A stretch of DNA of 64,000 nucleotides from Mycobacterium shinjukuense (GTDB taxonomy: Bacteria; Actinomycetota; Actinomycetes; Mycobacteriales; Mycobacteriaceae): positions 1,736,001-1,800,000 of the forward strand of contig NZ_AP022575.1 in assembly GCF_010730055.1 (NCBI RefSeq), in the 5' to 3' direction. The position numbers and the translations under genes were made by a program. The notes beneath the pieces were generated by a model. It searched no databases. It was not told the origin of the DNA and saw nothing but the letters and a program-made list of their open reading frames with translations. Numbering within the stretch: position 1 is the stretch's first letter; each line of letters starts with the position of its first letter. This document shows positions 11,399-23,665 of this stretch, piece after piece.

Positions 11399-11839
11399 TC
11401 AGGTGGTGTGCACGATCAGCACGTCGACCTTGGCCTTGCGGGAGACGTTGGCCGGCACGGATCCCAGTAGCCGGCCCGCGATGGTGCTCAGACCGACGTT
11501 GCCCACGACCAACAGGTCCGCCTTGGCCTCTTCGGCCAGGTTCACCAACGCGTCGACAGGGGCGCCTTCGATCGCCCGTTCTTCGACGTTCTTTGCGCCG
11601 GCGTTGTGCGCCCGCTCCTTTGCGTCGTGCAGGATCTCATAGATCGGGCCGGTACCCGTCACCTTGTAGCTCTCGTCTTTGAGGATGTCGGCGGCCCGGG
11701 CGTCCTCATGGTGGGGCAGGTACGCCGAGGCAATGATCAGCTTGGCGTCTGCACCCGCGATCTGTGCCGCCCGATCTACCGCGCGCATCGACGAATCCGA
11801 GCCGTCCGTCCCTACCAGCACGGTTTGATAGGCGCTCAT
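11399..11839 (-). CDS. Universal stress protein (Rv1636 family, cAMP-binding)
   Basis: 146-residue single-domain USP. Strand-1 motif VLVGTDGSDSSMRAVDRA and the nucleotide-binding signature GNVGLSTIAGRLLGS (G-x2-G-x9-G-S) are both intact, so it should bind nucleotide. The M. tuberculosis orthologue Rv1636 is reported to bind cAMP with high affinity, which is interesting given the adenylate cyclase gene at 28.6 kb. Cytosolic; no membrane segment. The 297 bp between it and the divergent glycosyltransferase gene hold no clear gene. Confidence 0.92.
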   Translation of the reverse strand: MSAYQTVLVGTDGSDSSMRAVDRAAQIAGADAKLIIASAYLPHHEDARAADILKDESYKVTGTGPIYEILHDAKERAHNAGAKNVEERAIEGAPVDALVNLAEEAKADLLVVGNVGLSTIAGRLLGSVPANVSRKAKVDVLIVHTT

Positions 11840-12136
11840 TTACCCTCCCAGTGTCGGTTGCTCAGCCAACCCAAGACAGTAGCTTGTTGCCGGACGCGGA
11901 TGGGTCAGATTAACCACACCGCAACGGCGTGGCGCAACCCTCATTTGCCCGGCAATGGCTAACCAACCGACAATGGTGCCGGTGACACCACCATCGGACG
12001 CTCCTGAACACAACGGAACGCTTTGCTGTGCAAGGGTTTTCGGGAACCGCAGGCGCGTCGTCCCGGCGATCCGTGGGCCGCTGGGCGGTTGGCCCCGGAA
12101 GCCGCCGGTGACCAGGATCATCGCGCGGACCCTACA

Positions 12137-13732
12137 GTGACACACATCATGTCTGCCTCGACCGTCGAGCAGCCCTCGGCGGCCCCTTCATCGGCCACCG
12201 TCGCCAAGTCGGCGCGCCCCCGGCCGCGCGGCAGGCTGTGCGACCCTGTGGCGATTGCCGTGCTGGCCACGGTCATCAGCGGCGCGTGGGCGAGCAGGCC
12301 ATCGCTGTGGTTCGACGAGGGGGCGACGATTTCGGCTGCGGCCAGCCGGACATTGCCTGAGCTGTGGAAGTTGCTGGGTCATATCGACGCCGTGCACGGC
12401 CTGTACTACCTGTTGATGCACGGCTGGTTCGCGATATTCCCGCCAACCGAGTTCTGGTCGCGGGTTCCCAGCGCCCTGGCGGTTGGGGCCGCCGCCGCGG
12501 GTGTGGTGGTGTTCAGCATGCAGTTGGCGCCTGGCAACCGGTCCGTCGCGTTGTGCGCGGGTGCGGTGTTCGCCATCTTGCCGCGCGTGACCTGGGCCGG
12601 GATCGAGGCCCGCTCCTCGGCGTTGTCGGTGGCTGCCGCGGTGTGGCTGACCGTGTTGATGGTCGCCTCGGCACGACGCAACAGACCGTGGCTATGGCTG
12701 ACGTACGCGCTAATGTTGCTGGTATCGATTCTGGTCAGCATGAACCTGGTGCTGTTGGTGCCGGTCTATGCCGCCATGCTGGCGCTGGTGATCCCCGGAC
12801 AATCTCGGAAATCTGCCGTCATCTGGTGGACGGCCACGTCGGCGGCAGCGCTGGGAGCCGTGACGCCGTTCGTGATGTTCGCCCACGGCCAGGTCTGGCA
12901 GGTCGGCTGGATTGCGGGCCTGAACAGGAACCTTTTCCTCGACGTGGTCCATCGGCAGTACTTCGACCACAGCGTTGCGTTCGCCATCCTGGCCGGCGTT
13001 GTCGTCCTTGCAGCCGTGACGGCTCGACTGGTCGGCGCGCGGGAGTTCGGGGGTGACGCCGGCCTGCTGGTTGCCGGCGCCACGTGGATCGTTCTGCCCA
13101 CCGCCGTGGTCCTCAGCTACTCGGCGACCGTCGAACCGATCTACTACCCGCGCTACCTGATTCTCACCGCTCCGGGGGCGGCCGTCGTCCTTGCGGTCTG
13201 CATCGTCACGATCACCCGCAAGCCCTGGCTCATCGCCGGTGTCCTCGTGGGCTTCGCCGTCGCCGCGTTTCCGAATTATTACTTCACCCAGCGCGGGCCG
13301 TATGCCAAAGAGGGCTGGGACTACAGCCAGGTCGCCGACGTCATCGGCGCGCACGCCGCGGCCGGGGATTGTCTGCTGGTGGACAACACCGTGCCGTGGC
13401 GGCCCGGGCCGATACGCGCGCTGCTGGCCGCGCGGCCCGCGGCGTTCCGCTCGTTGATCGACGTGGGGCGCGGCTCCTACGGCCCCCAGGTCGGCGCGTT
13501 GTGGGATGGTCATGTCGCCGTGTGGTTGACGACGGCCAAGATCGATGCGTGTCCCGCGTTGTGGACGATCACCAACCGAGACCCGTCGCTGCCCGATCAC
13601 CAAGCCGGTCGATCGTTGCCACCGGGGAGTTTCGGGCGTGCTCCGGCGTACCGGTTTCCGAGCTACCTTGGTTTCCGCATTGTCGAGCGGTGGCAGTTCC
13701 ACTATTCGCAAGTGGTCAAGTCAACGCGGTGA
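12137..13732 (+). CDS. GT-C mannosyltransferase, probable mannose-cap enzyme (Rv1635c family)
   Basis: 531-residue polytopic membrane protein of the GT-C superfamily, using polyprenyl-phosphate sugar donors on the periplasmic side. The diagnostic acidic loop is near the N-terminus (LWFDEGATISAAASR), followed by about ten hydrophobic segments and a C-terminal soluble part (from about 430). In M. tuberculosis the orthologous gene adds the first mannose of the lipoarabinomannan cap. The start is a GTG (GTG-ACA-CAC-ATC-ATG); the ATG four codons later is equally possible, and neither has a strong Shine-Dalgarno. Its last 12 bp overlap the convergent MFS gene. Confidence 0.82.
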   Translation: MTHIMSASTVEQPSAAPSSATVAKSARPRPRGRLCDPVAIAVLATVISGAWASRPSLWFDEGATISAAASRTLPELWKLLGHIDAVHGLYYLLMHGWFAIFPPTEFWSRVPSALAVGAAAAGVVVFSMQLAPGNRSVALCAGAVFAILPRVTWAGIEARSSALSVAAAVWLTVLMVASARRNRPWLWLTYALMLLVSILVSMNLVLLVPVYAAMLALVIPGQSRKSAVIWWTATSAAALGAVTPFVMFAHGQVWQVGWIAGLNRNLFLDVVHRQYFDHSVAFAILAGVVVLAAVTARLVGAREFGGDAGLLVAGATWIVLPTAVVLSYSATVEPIYYPRYLILTAPGAAVVLAVCIVTITRKPWLIAGVLVGFAVAAFPNYYFTQRGPYAKEGWDYSQVADVIGAHAAAGDCLLVDNTVPWRPGPIRALLAARPAAFRSLIDVGRGSYGPQVGALWDGHVAVWLTTAKIDACPALWTITNRDPSLPDHQAGRSLPPGSFGRAPAYRFPSYLGFRIVERWQFHYSQVVKSTR

Positions 13733-15123
13733 GCGGCGATCACTATGCGTCGCCCGGTGGGACGCGGCGAAACCGATGCCTGCCAACGCGGTAAACACCG
13801 CGAACAGCCAACGGGCCCCCACGACGTCGCCGCCGGTGGCGGTGTTTACCACCAAGCCGGCCAGTCCGGCACCGAAGGCTCCGGAGACCAGCTGAATGGT
13901 GTTGACCGCCGCGGCGGCGGTGCTGCTATCGGCCGGATCGTCGACACAGTTCATCGCGCGCACCGTCAGATGCGGCCAGGCGATGCCGATCCCGGTCCCG
14001 GTGATCAGCAGCCCCAGCGCCCAGAGCATGACGGTCCCACTCGTCGCGTTGGCCCGTTGGGTCACCGCGTCCAGGGCCAGACCCGACGCCATCACCAACG
14101 GTGCGGCGGCGACCACACGCCCGACAAGCCTCGGCTTGCTCAGCGATGCGCTGACGATCTCGCCGGATGTCCAGCCCATCGATATCGCCGCGCCCAGGAA
14201 GCCGGCCGCCACCGGCGTCAGATGGCCCAGCCGCTGGCCGAACAGCGGCACGTAGGTGTTGACCATCACCGCCATCATCAACACCGCCATGGTCAAGTAG
14301 ATCCATTTCAACGGCCCGGCGCCGAAAACGCAGCGCGGCAACACCGCCGCGTGCATGCGGCAGTCGACGATGACGAACACCCCGACCAGCAGCGCGCCGG
14401 CGGTGAGCAGTCCCGCGGTCTGCACCAGGTAGCGCGGCAACTCGGCGACGCTGACCGCCAGCGCGGCCGCCCCGATCAACAGCACCGACCAGACCGGCAC
14501 CTTGTGCGCCGGTTTCGGGGCACTCGAATCGGCGGGGCTCACCGCCAGCACGGCCAGTACCAACATGGCCATCAGCGCGGCCAGCATCGCCATCGATCCA
14601 AACGCCCAGCGCCACAGCCCGAATTGGGCGAACAGCCCACCGGACGTCGGCCCGACCAACGTCGCCACCCCCCACATCGCCGATACCAGCGCCGAGCCGC
14701 GGGTCCAGAGCGAATGGGGCAGCGCGGTGTTGATGAGCGCGTAGCCCAGGCCAGCCAGCAAACCGCCGGCCACCCCCTGCAGGGTGCGTCCGGCGACCAG
14801 AACCTCCATGTTGGGCGCGGCCGCGCACAGCGCGCTGGCCACGCCGAACACGGTCAACCCCATCAGATACGACGAGCGTGCCCCCACCCGCTGCAGCATC
14901 GAGTTGACCGTGGTCGCCGCCACCACCGACCCGACCAGATACAGGGTGGTCGCCCAGGCGTACAGCCGGGAGCCGCCGATCTCGGCGATGGTGCTGGGCA
15001 GCAGGCTGATGGTCAGGAATTCGTTGGTGGCGTATATCGCAACCCCGCCGGCGAGCACGGTGGACGTGCGCAGGTGCCCGCCCAGCAGCTCACGCCAACT
15101 GCCGGTCTCGCTCGCGGTCTCGG

Positions 15124-15127
<4 letters not shown>
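13721..15127 (-). CDS. MFS drug/metabolite exporter (Rv1634 family)
   Basis: 468-residue major facilitator of the multidrug H+ antiporter type. At least twelve hydrophobic segments; motif-like stretches include AGRTLQGVAGGLLAGLGYALI. The GTG start overlaps the uvrB stop (GTGA), so translation is probably coupled to uvrB, a pairing also found in M. tuberculosis. Substrate cannot be inferred. Confidence 0.88.
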
Positions 15128-17292
<2,165 letters not shown>

Positions 17293-17653
17293 ACCGACCA
17301 GAGTAAAACCGGCCACCGACATCGAGGGGTGCGGGCGCCGATCGCCGGTCAAAGGACCAGGCCGTGAGCCACGTTGGCCGGTCCGCCCCGCATCGGCCGC
17401 AAAGTGCAATATCAACATGAATGCATGCTGGATTGATGAAGACGACGCTCGACCTGCCTGGCAGCGCACGCCCAACGTCTGGCTGTTCGACATGGGCCGC
17501 TGGTCGCGCTGTCGGTGTTGCTACGCCGGCCTTGTGCGGTGGAAACTGCGGCCACGCCGCTGACGGTGCTGACGGTATGGTGGCGTCATCCACCCACCGA
17601 AGCACGAAACGTTCGACCTCCTGGCCCGCACCAACACCGACCCGAAAGGCATC
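17293..17653. other. Intergenic region between uvrB and the DUF402 gene
   Basis: Divergent promoter region. Positions 17588-17653 are most likely the coding N-terminus of the DUF402 gene read from a non-standard start (see that entry). The remainder shows no gene or strong repeat to my eye. Confidence 0.4.
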
Positions 17654-18097
17654 GTGCGGGCCGTGGACGAGTACACGGTGCGTCCCTGGGGGCTCTACCT
17701 GGCCCGTCCCACCCCCGGCCGGGCCCAGTTCCATTACCTCGAATCCTGGCTGTTACCGTCGCTGGGGTTGCGCGCCACGGTGTTTCACTTCAACGCAGGC
17801 CATGAACGCGACCACGATTACTATCTTGACGTGGGTGAATACACTCCCGGCCCGGCGGTGTGGCGCTCCGAAGACCACTATCTTGACATCGAGGTCCGAA
17901 CCGGACGTGGGGCGCAGCTCGCCGACGTCGGCGAGCTGCTGGACGCCGTACGCCACGGTCTATTGACCCGGGAGGTCGCCGAGCGGGCGATCCTCCGCGC
18001 CGTGCACGCCGTCGACGAGCTGGCCCGCAATGGCTATGACCTCGACCGCTGGCTGGCTGACGAAGGGATGATGCTCAGCTGGCGCGGCGCCAATTGA
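17654..18097 (+). CDS. DUF402 domain protein (Rv1632c family), true start probably upstream
   Basis: At least 147 residues. DUF402 proteins are small beta-barrel phosphatase-like proteins; nucleoside diphosphate phosphatase activity is known for some. The conserved block AVDEYTVRPWGLYLARP and HYLESWLLPS is at the N-terminus; the C-terminal half is helical and ends LADEGMMLSWRGAN. The listed start is the first GTG in frame. However the same frame upstream encodes VIHPPKHETFDLLA and NTDPKGI, typical family sequence, back to a stop at 17570 with no ATG, GTG or TTG; ATC at 17588 is the best candidate. The last 23 bp overlap the convergent coaE. Confidence 0.82.
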   Translation: MRAVDEYTVRPWGLYLARPTPGRAQFHYLESWLLPSLGLRATVFHFNAGHERDHDYYLDVGEYTPGPAVWRSEDHYLDIEVRTGRGAQLADVGELLDAVRHGLLTREVAERAILRAVHAVDELARNGYDLDRWLADEGMMLSWRGAN

Positions 18098-19313
18098 CCG
18101 AGTCTGCCCACTCCCAGGCCCGCCGGTAGGCACCGAGGAACCACGGCTCCTTGGCGGCGACATAATGTGCAATGTCTCCGCCGCAACGCTTTTCGGCGTC
18201 GCGCTTGAGGGCCAGATACTCGGCACGCACACCGGGGTTGGCCGCCAGCCAGTCGACGAACAGCAGGGCGAACTGCTGGTTGGGCCAGCCGTGCACCCGC
18301 AGGTGCACGTTGGTCGGCCGACCGGGATCCGCCGAGGCGTGCACGCGCTTGTGCCACAGAGCGGCACTGTCGGTGTGGTCGTAGCGGCCGACGGTGCTGC
18401 GGGCGTCGGCTTTGGCGGTGTCCTGGGTGATGTGCTCGAGCCGCGGGTAGCCGGCGGACAGCAACGGCTCGGCCAGTTCGTCGGCCACGTGCAGTGATTC
18501 GACGGTGATCTGAATGTCGATGACGTCCTTGGCGTGAAAATCGGGGTACGCCGGCAGCGCGGTCGAGCCGATGTGGTCGACCCGCAACGCTCGGTGGCCG
18601 CACGCCGTCTGCAACCGGGCGACGATGCGCCGGGCCTGGTCGGGCCAGCTCGGGTCGGCCGGCATCAGCCGCGCCGGAGCGCGCGCGCTCCGGCGCTGAC
18701 TCAGATTGCGAGCGAACGGCTCGATCCGGTGGTGCCACACGTCGCGGGCTCGCTGCACGAAAGCCTCCGGGCTGCCCGAGTTGTCCAGCCACACGTCGGC
18801 GACGGCACGACGCTGCTCGTCGGTCGCTTGCGCGGCGATCCGGGCCCGGGCGTCCTGCTCGGCCATGCCGCGTTGCTCGACCAGCCGTCGTACCCGTACC
18901 TCAACGTCGGCGTGCACCACCACCACCAGCGGGAACAACGGCGCCATCCCGGATTCCACCAGCAGCGGAATGTCTTCGACCACAACCGCATCCCCGGAAT
19001 CCCCAGCCACCGCCGCGAGGATCTCGGAGCGCCGCCGGGCCACCAGCGGGTGCACGATCCCGTTGAGCACACCGCGCGCCGCCTCATCGCGAAACGCCTT
19101 GGCCGCCAATGCCTGCCGATCGAGCGCGCCGTCCGGGAGCAAGATGTCGCGACCGAACGCGTCGACCAGCGACGCGAGCCCTTCGCTGCCCGGCTGGACC
19201 ACCTCACGGGCCAGCATGTCCCCGTCGACGATGATGCCCCCGCATCGCGAAAACGTCGTGGACAGCAACGACTTCCCGGCGCCAATGCCGCCGGTCAGCC
19301 CGATGCGCAGCAT
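18075..19313 (-). CDS. coaE: Dephospho-CoA kinase with C-terminal GrpB/UPF0157 domain
   Basis: 412-residue two-domain protein. Residues 1-200 are CoaE, which phosphorylates dephospho-CoA in the last step of coenzyme A synthesis: P-loop GLTGGIGAGKS, then GIIVDGDMLAREVVQPG. From about residue 215 a GrpB-like nucleotidyltransferase-fold domain follows (VDHIGSTALPAYPDFHAKDVIDIQI, RVHGWPNQQFALLFVDWLA). This fusion is normal in mycobacteria, where the second domain helps CoaE stability and folding. The start is the ATG giving MLRIGLTGG. It is 25 bp after rpsA on the same strand. Confidence 0.95.
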   Translation of the reverse strand: MLRIGLTGGIGAGKSLLSTTFSRCGGIIVDGDMLAREVVQPGSEGLASLVDAFGRDILLPDGALDRQALAAKAFRDEAARGVLNGIVHPLVARRRSEILAAVAGDSGDAVVVEDIPLLVESGMAPLFPLVVVVHADVEVRVRRLVEQRGMAEQDARARIAAQATDEQRRAVADVWLDNSGSPEAFVQRARDVWHHRIEPFARNLSQRRSARAPARLMPADPSWPDQARRIVARLQTACGHRALRVDHIGSTALPAYPDFHAKDVIDIQITVESLHVADELAEPLLSAGYPRLEHITQDTAKADARSTVGRYDHTDSAALWHKRVHASADPGRPTNVHLRVHGWPNQQFALLFVDWLAANPGVRAEYLALKRDAEKRCGGDIAHYVAAKEPWFLGAYRRAWEWADSVNWRRAS

Positions 19314-19338
19314 TACGTGAACGCGATCAGCTGCAAGA

Positions 19339-20784
19339 TCAAGCGCTGCCGGCGAGCTTTTCCCGCAGCGCCGCCAGCTGGGCGTCGCTGGCCAGTGATC
19401 CACCCGCGGTCTTCGTCGGTGGCGCGCTTTCGCGCGGCGACTGATCACCACCGCCGTGTCCGGCCGCCTCGGCCGCCGCGAACTTCTCCATCTGCGCGGT
19501 GTGCATCTTGTGCCGGCGCTCGGCCTCGGCGTAACGGGCCTCCCATTCGGCGCGCTGGGCGTCGAATCCTTCCAGCCACTCGTTGGTTTCCGGGTCGAAG
19601 CCCTCCGGGAAGATGTAGTTGCCCTGCTCGTCGTAGCTGTCGGCCATGCCGTACTTCGCCGGGTCGAACTCCTCGGTGTAGTCCTCGTTGGCCTGCTTGA
19701 GCGACAACGAGATCCGCCGTCGCTCCAGGTCGATGTCGATGACCTTGACCATCGCGTCGTCGCCGACGGCGACCACCTGGTCGGGCACCTCGACGTGGCG
19801 TTCGGCCAACTCCGAGATGTGCACCAAACCTTCGATGCCCTCCTCCACCCGCACGAACGCACCGAACGGAACGAGCTTGGTGACCTTGCCCGGCACGATC
19901 TGCCCGATGGCGTGCGTGCGGGCGAAATGGCGCCACGGGTCTTCCTGGGTTGCCTTGAGCGACAACGAAACCCGTTCGCGGTCCATGTCCACGTCGAGCA
20001 CCTCGACGGTGACCTCGTCGCCCACCTGGACCACCTCCGACGGGTGGTCGATGTGCTTCCAGGACAACTCCGAGACGTGCACCAGGCCGTCCACGCCGCC
20101 CAGATCGACGAACGCACCGAAGTTGACGATGGAGGACACCACTCCCTTGCGGATGGCGCCCTTCTGCAGCTGGTTGAGGAATTCGCTACGCACCTCGGAC
20201 TGGGTCTGCTCCAGCCAGGCCCGCCGCGACAGCACCACGTTGTTGCGGTTCTTGTCCAGCTCGATGATCTTGGCCTCGATCTCCTTGCCGATGTAGGGCT
20301 GCAGATCGCGCACCCGGCGCATCTCGACCAGCGAGGCGGGCAGGAAGCCACGCAGCCCGATGTCGAGGATCAGGCCACCCTTGACCACCTCGATCACCGT
20401 GCCCTTGACGGCCTCGTCTTTCTCCTTGAGCGCCTCGATGGTGCCCCAGGCGCGTTCGTATTGCGCGCGCTTCTTAGAGAGGATGAGCCGGCCCTCTTTG
20501 TCCTCCTTGGTGAGCACCAGGGCTTCGACCTCGTCACCGACGGAAACGACCTCGTTGGGGTCAACGTCGTGCTTGATGGACAGTTCGCGGGCGGGGATCA
20601 CGCCTTCGGTCTTGTAGCCGATGTCGAGGAGCACCTCGTCCCGGTCCACTTTGACGATGGTGCCTTCGACGATGTCGCCATCGTTGAAGTACTTGATCGT
20701 TTTGTCTATTGCGGCGAGAAAGTCCTCGCTCGAGCCTATGTCGTTGACGGCTACTTGCGGCGAGGTGACGGCGGGACTCGGCAT
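19339..20784 (-). CDS. rpsA: 30S ribosomal protein S1
   Basis: 481 residues, the M. tuberculosis length. Four S1 OB-fold repeats (about residues 36-105, 123-188, 209-277, 294-363), each ending in a VxLSxK/R element (LILSKKRAQ, VVLSRRAW, VSLSLKAT, ISLSLKQA). The C-terminal ~115 residues are acidic and low-complexity, the part linked to pyrazinoic-acid and trans-translation studies in M. tuberculosis. Binds mRNA for initiation. Upstream, a 12-bp direct repeat GGACAGGTTGGG (20801-20812, 20819-20830) lies in the leader. Confidence 0.97.
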   Translation of the reverse strand: MPSPAVTSPQVAVNDIGSSEDFLAAIDKTIKYFNDGDIVEGTIVKVDRDEVLLDIGYKTEGVIPARELSIKHDVDPNEVVSVGDEVEALVLTKEDKEGRLILSKKRAQYERAWGTIEALKEKDEAVKGTVIEVVKGGLILDIGLRGFLPASLVEMRRVRDLQPYIGKEIEAKIIELDKNRNNVVLSRRAWLEQTQSEVRSEFLNQLQKGAIRKGVVSSIVNFGAFVDLGGVDGLVHVSELSWKHIDHPSEVVQVGDEVTVEVLDVDMDRERVSLSLKATQEDPWRHFARTHAIGQIVPGKVTKLVPFGAFVRVEEGIEGLVHISELAERHVEVPDQVVAVGDDAMVKVIDIDLERRRISLSLKQANEDYTEEFDPAKYGMADSYDEQGNYIFPEGFDPETNEWLEGFDAQRAEWEARYAEAERRHKMHTAQMEKFAAAEAAGHGGGDQSPRESAPPTKTAGGSLASDAQLAALREKLAGSA

Positions 20785-20886
20785 CTTGTTGGGTTGCTCC
20801 GGACAGGTTGGGTCGTAGGGACAGGTTGGGGTTTACCCGTCGAGGCTACTCGACGGGGCACACGCTGGACAAACTCAGTCCCGATT

Positions 20887-20950
20887 GCGCCGAGCGTGTA
20901 CTCAGGGCGGAAAAATCGCCGAATTCCCGCCCCAGATTCACGCTCGGCGC
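20887..20950. terminator. Large intergenic palindrome after polA
   Basis: Perfect 12-bp arms GCGCCGAGCGTG (20887-20898) and CACGCTCGGCGC (20939-20950), with an inner GGGCGG/CCCGCC pairing. It ends one base before the polA stop codon. Probably a transcription terminator or a mobile palindromic unit; two similar palindromes occur at 25428 and 48538. Confidence 0.65.
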
Positions 20951-23665
20951 TCAGTGGGCCGCCGCGTCCCAGCTGCGGCCGTAGCCAACCGATACCTCCA
21001 GCGGGACGTCGAGCGGGTAGGCGCCGCCCATCTTCTCGCGCACCAGGGCCTCGACCCGCTCGCGTTCACCTGGGGCGATTTCGAACAGCAGCTCGTCGTG
21101 CACCTGCAGCAGCATGCGCGACGCCAGCCCGGCCTCCTTGAGCGCCTGGTCGACCTGGATCATGGCCACCTTGATGATGTCGGCGGCGCTGCCCTGGATC
21201 GGGGCGTTCAGCGCCGCCCGCTCGGCGGCCTCCCGCACCTGGCGGTTGCTGCTGTCCAGCTCGGGCAGGTAGCGCCGGCGGCCCAATACCGTCGAGGTGT
21301 AGCCGTCCTTGCGGGCCCGCTCGACCACGGCGCGCAGGTAGTCCCGCACCCCGCCGAACCGGGCGAAATACGCGTCCATCTGCTCGTTGGCTTCCTCGGT
21401 GGAGATTTTCAACTGCTGCGACAGGCCGTAGGCGCTCAACCCGTAGGCCAACCCGTAGGACATCGCCTTCACCCGGCGCCGCAGCTCGCCGGTGACCTCG
21501 TCGATGGGCACGCCGAACGCCCGGGACGCGACGAACGAATGCAGGTCCTCCCCGGTGTTGAACGCCTCGATGAGGCCCTCGTCCCCGGACAGGTGCGCCA
21601 TGATCCGCATCTCGATCTGGCTGTAGTCGGCCGTCATCAACTCGGCGTAGCCGCCCCCGACCACGAACGCGTCCCGGATGCGCCGGCCCGCGTCGGTGCG
21701 GATCGGGATGTTCTGCAGGTTGGGTTCGGTCGAGGAGAGCCGGCCGGTCGCGGCGATCGTCTGGTTGAACGTGGTGTGGATGCGGCCGTCGGCGGCCACC
21801 GCTTGGAGCAACCCGTCGACGGTGACCTTGAGCCGGGTGACGTCGCGGTGGGCGAGCAGATGCTGCAGAAACGGGTGCCCGGTCTTGTCGAACAACGACT
21901 GCAGCGCGTCGGCATCGGTGGTGTAGCCGGTCTTGGTCCGCTTGGTCTTGGGCATGCCCAGTTCGTCGAACAGCACCACCTGCAGCTGCTTGGGCGAGCC
22001 CAGGTTGATCTGCTTGCCGATCACGGCGTAGGCGGCCTCCGCGGCGTCGCGGATCTGGTCGCCGAACTGGCTTTGCAGCTCGGCCAGTTTGCCCAGATCG
22101 ACCGCGATGCCGGCGCTCTCCATCTCCGCCAGCACCCGCTGAACCGGCAGCTCCATCTCGCCCAGCAGCGCGGTGGAGTCGATGCGGGCCAGCTCCTCAT
22201 CCAGCGCGTCGGCCAGGTCCACCACGGCCCGCGCCCGCAGGATCGCGGTGTTGACAGCCTGGACGTCGGTGTCCTCGTCGAGCAGCGAAAGTTGTTGCTG
22301 CTCCGGTGTTTCCGCGCGCAGCTCACGACGCAGGTAACGCAGCGAGAGGTCGTCGAGGGTGAAGCTGCGCTGGCCCGGCCGCACCAGGTAGGCCGCCAGC
22401 GCGGTATCGGAGGTGACGCCGTTCAGTGTCCAGCCCCGACCGGCCAGATCGTGGATGGCCAGCTTCGCCTCGTGCAGGGCTTTGGGTTTGGCGGGATCGG
22501 CCAGCCAAGCCGCCAGCGCCGCGTCGTCCTCGGGGGTCACCGTGGCGGTGTCGATGTAGGCGCCCTCCCCGTCGGCGGCGGCGATGGCCAACCCGGTGGC
22601 GTCCCCGCCGTACGGCAGGTGGGTGCCCACCACCGTCAGGCCGGACCGGCGCCCGTCGCTGGCGTGCCCGGCCAGCCACCGCCCCACCGTGCCCGGCTCC
22701 AGCGCGCCGCCACGCACGTCGAACCCCTCGTCGACCTCGGGCTCCACGGCGGCCAGCGTGTCGAACAGCCGGTCGCGCAACACCCGGAACTCGAGGTCGT
22801 CGAAGAGCCGGTGAATGTGGTCGCGATCCCAGGGTTGCAGCCGCAGCGTGTCCGGGGTCTGGGCCAGCGGCACGTCGCGAACCAGGTCGGTGAGCTCGCG
22901 GTTGCGCACCACGCTGGCCAGGTTCGCCCGCAGCGCATCGCCAACCTTGCCGCGCACCGAGTCGACGTTGTCCACCAGTGACCGCAGCGAACCGTACTCG
23001 GCGATCCACTTGGCGGCGGTCTTCTCCCCCACCCCGGGAATGCCGGGCAGGTTGTCGCTGGGGTCACCGCGCAGCGCGGCGAAGTCCGGGTACTGCTGGG
23101 GAGTGAGCCCGTACTTCTCGACCACCGCCTCGGGGGTGAAGCGGGTGAGCTCGCTGACACCCTTGCGCGGGTAGAGCACCGTCACGTCGTCGCTGACCAG
23201 CTGCAGCGAGTCGCGGTCACCGGTGACCACCAGGACCCGGTAGCCCTCCTTCTCGGCCTGGGTGGCCAGCGTCGCGATGATGTCGTCGGCCTCGAATCCC
23301 GGCTCGGCGAGCACCGTGATGCCCAGTGCGTTCAGGACCTCCTTGGTGATGTCGATCTGGCCACCGAACTCGTCGGGAGTTGACGACCGGGTGGCCTTGT
23401 ACTCCGGGTAGCGCTCGGAGCGGAAGGTCTGCCGGGACACGTCGAAGGCCGCCGCGATGTGGGTGGGAGCCTCATCTCGCAGCAGGTTGATCAGCATGGC
23501 CGTGAAACCGTAGACGGCGTTGGTGGTCAGCCCGCCCCGGGTCTTGAAGTTCTCCGCGGGCAACGCGTAGAACGCCCGAAACGCCAGCGAATTCCCATCA
23601 AGCAACATCAGCGTCGGCCTGGCTTGATTCTCGCCGGCCTTGCTGGCGGACGTCTCGACGCTCAC
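20951..23665 (-). CDS. polA: DNA polymerase I
   Basis: 904 residues, family A polymerase for Okazaki fragment processing and repair. N-terminal 5' nuclease (LMLLDGNSLAFRAFYALP, TPEAVVEKYGLTPQQYPDFAALRGDPSDNLPGIPGVGEKTA), a middle domain lacking the acidic residues of a 3'-5' proof-reading exonuclease, and a polymerase domain with motif A (ADYSQIEMR), O-helix (RRRVKAMSYGLAYGL) and motif C (LLQVHDEL). Start GTG or ATG at 23665 (SVETSASKAGENQ). Monocistronic by spacing. Confidence 0.97.
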   Translation of the reverse strand: MSVETSASKAGENQARPTLMLLDGNSLAFRAFYALPAENFKTRGGLTTNAVYGFTAMLINLLRDEAPTHIAAAFDVSRQTFRSERYPEYKATRSSTPDEFGGQIDITKEVLNALGITVLAEPGFEADDIIATLATQAEKEGYRVLVVTGDRDSLQLVSDDVTVLYPRKGVSELTRFTPEAVVEKYGLTPQQYPDFAALRGDPSDNLPGIPGVGEKTAAKWIAEYGSLRSLVDNVDSVRGKVGDALRANLASVVRNRELTDLVRDVPLAQTPDTLRLQPWDRDHIHRLFDDLEFRVLRDRLFDTLAAVEPEVDEGFDVRGGALEPGTVGRWLAGHASDGRRSGLTVVGTHLPYGGDATGLAIAAADGEGAYIDTATVTPEDDAALAAWLADPAKPKALHEAKLAIHDLAGRGWTLNGVTSDTALAAYLVRPGQRSFTLDDLSLRYLRRELRAETPEQQQLSLLDEDTDVQAVNTAILRARAVVDLADALDEELARIDSTALLGEMELPVQRVLAEMESAGIAVDLGKLAELQSQFGDQIRDAAEAAYAVIGKQINLGSPKQLQVVLFDELGMPKTKRTKTGYTTDADALQSLFDKTGHPFLQHLLAHRDVTRLKVTVDGLLQAVAADGRIHTTFNQTIAATGRLSSTEPNLQNIPIRTDAGRRIRDAFVVGGGYAELMTADYSQIEMRIMAHLSGDEGLIEAFNTGEDLHSFVASRAFGVPIDEVTGELRRRVKAMSYGLAYGLSAYGLSQQLKISTEEANEQMDAYFARFGGVRDYLRAVVERARKDGYTSTVLGRRRYLPELDSSNRQVREAAERAALNAPIQGSAADIIKVAMIQVDQALKEAGLASRMLLQVHDELLFEIAPGERERVEALVREKMGGAYPLDVPLEVSVGYGRSWDAAAH

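Noticed and set aside
18075..20351. 758-codon frame joining coaE with sequence across rpsA
   Set aside because: The part upstream of 19313 is rpsA read in another frame; CoaE starts at MLRIGLTGG.
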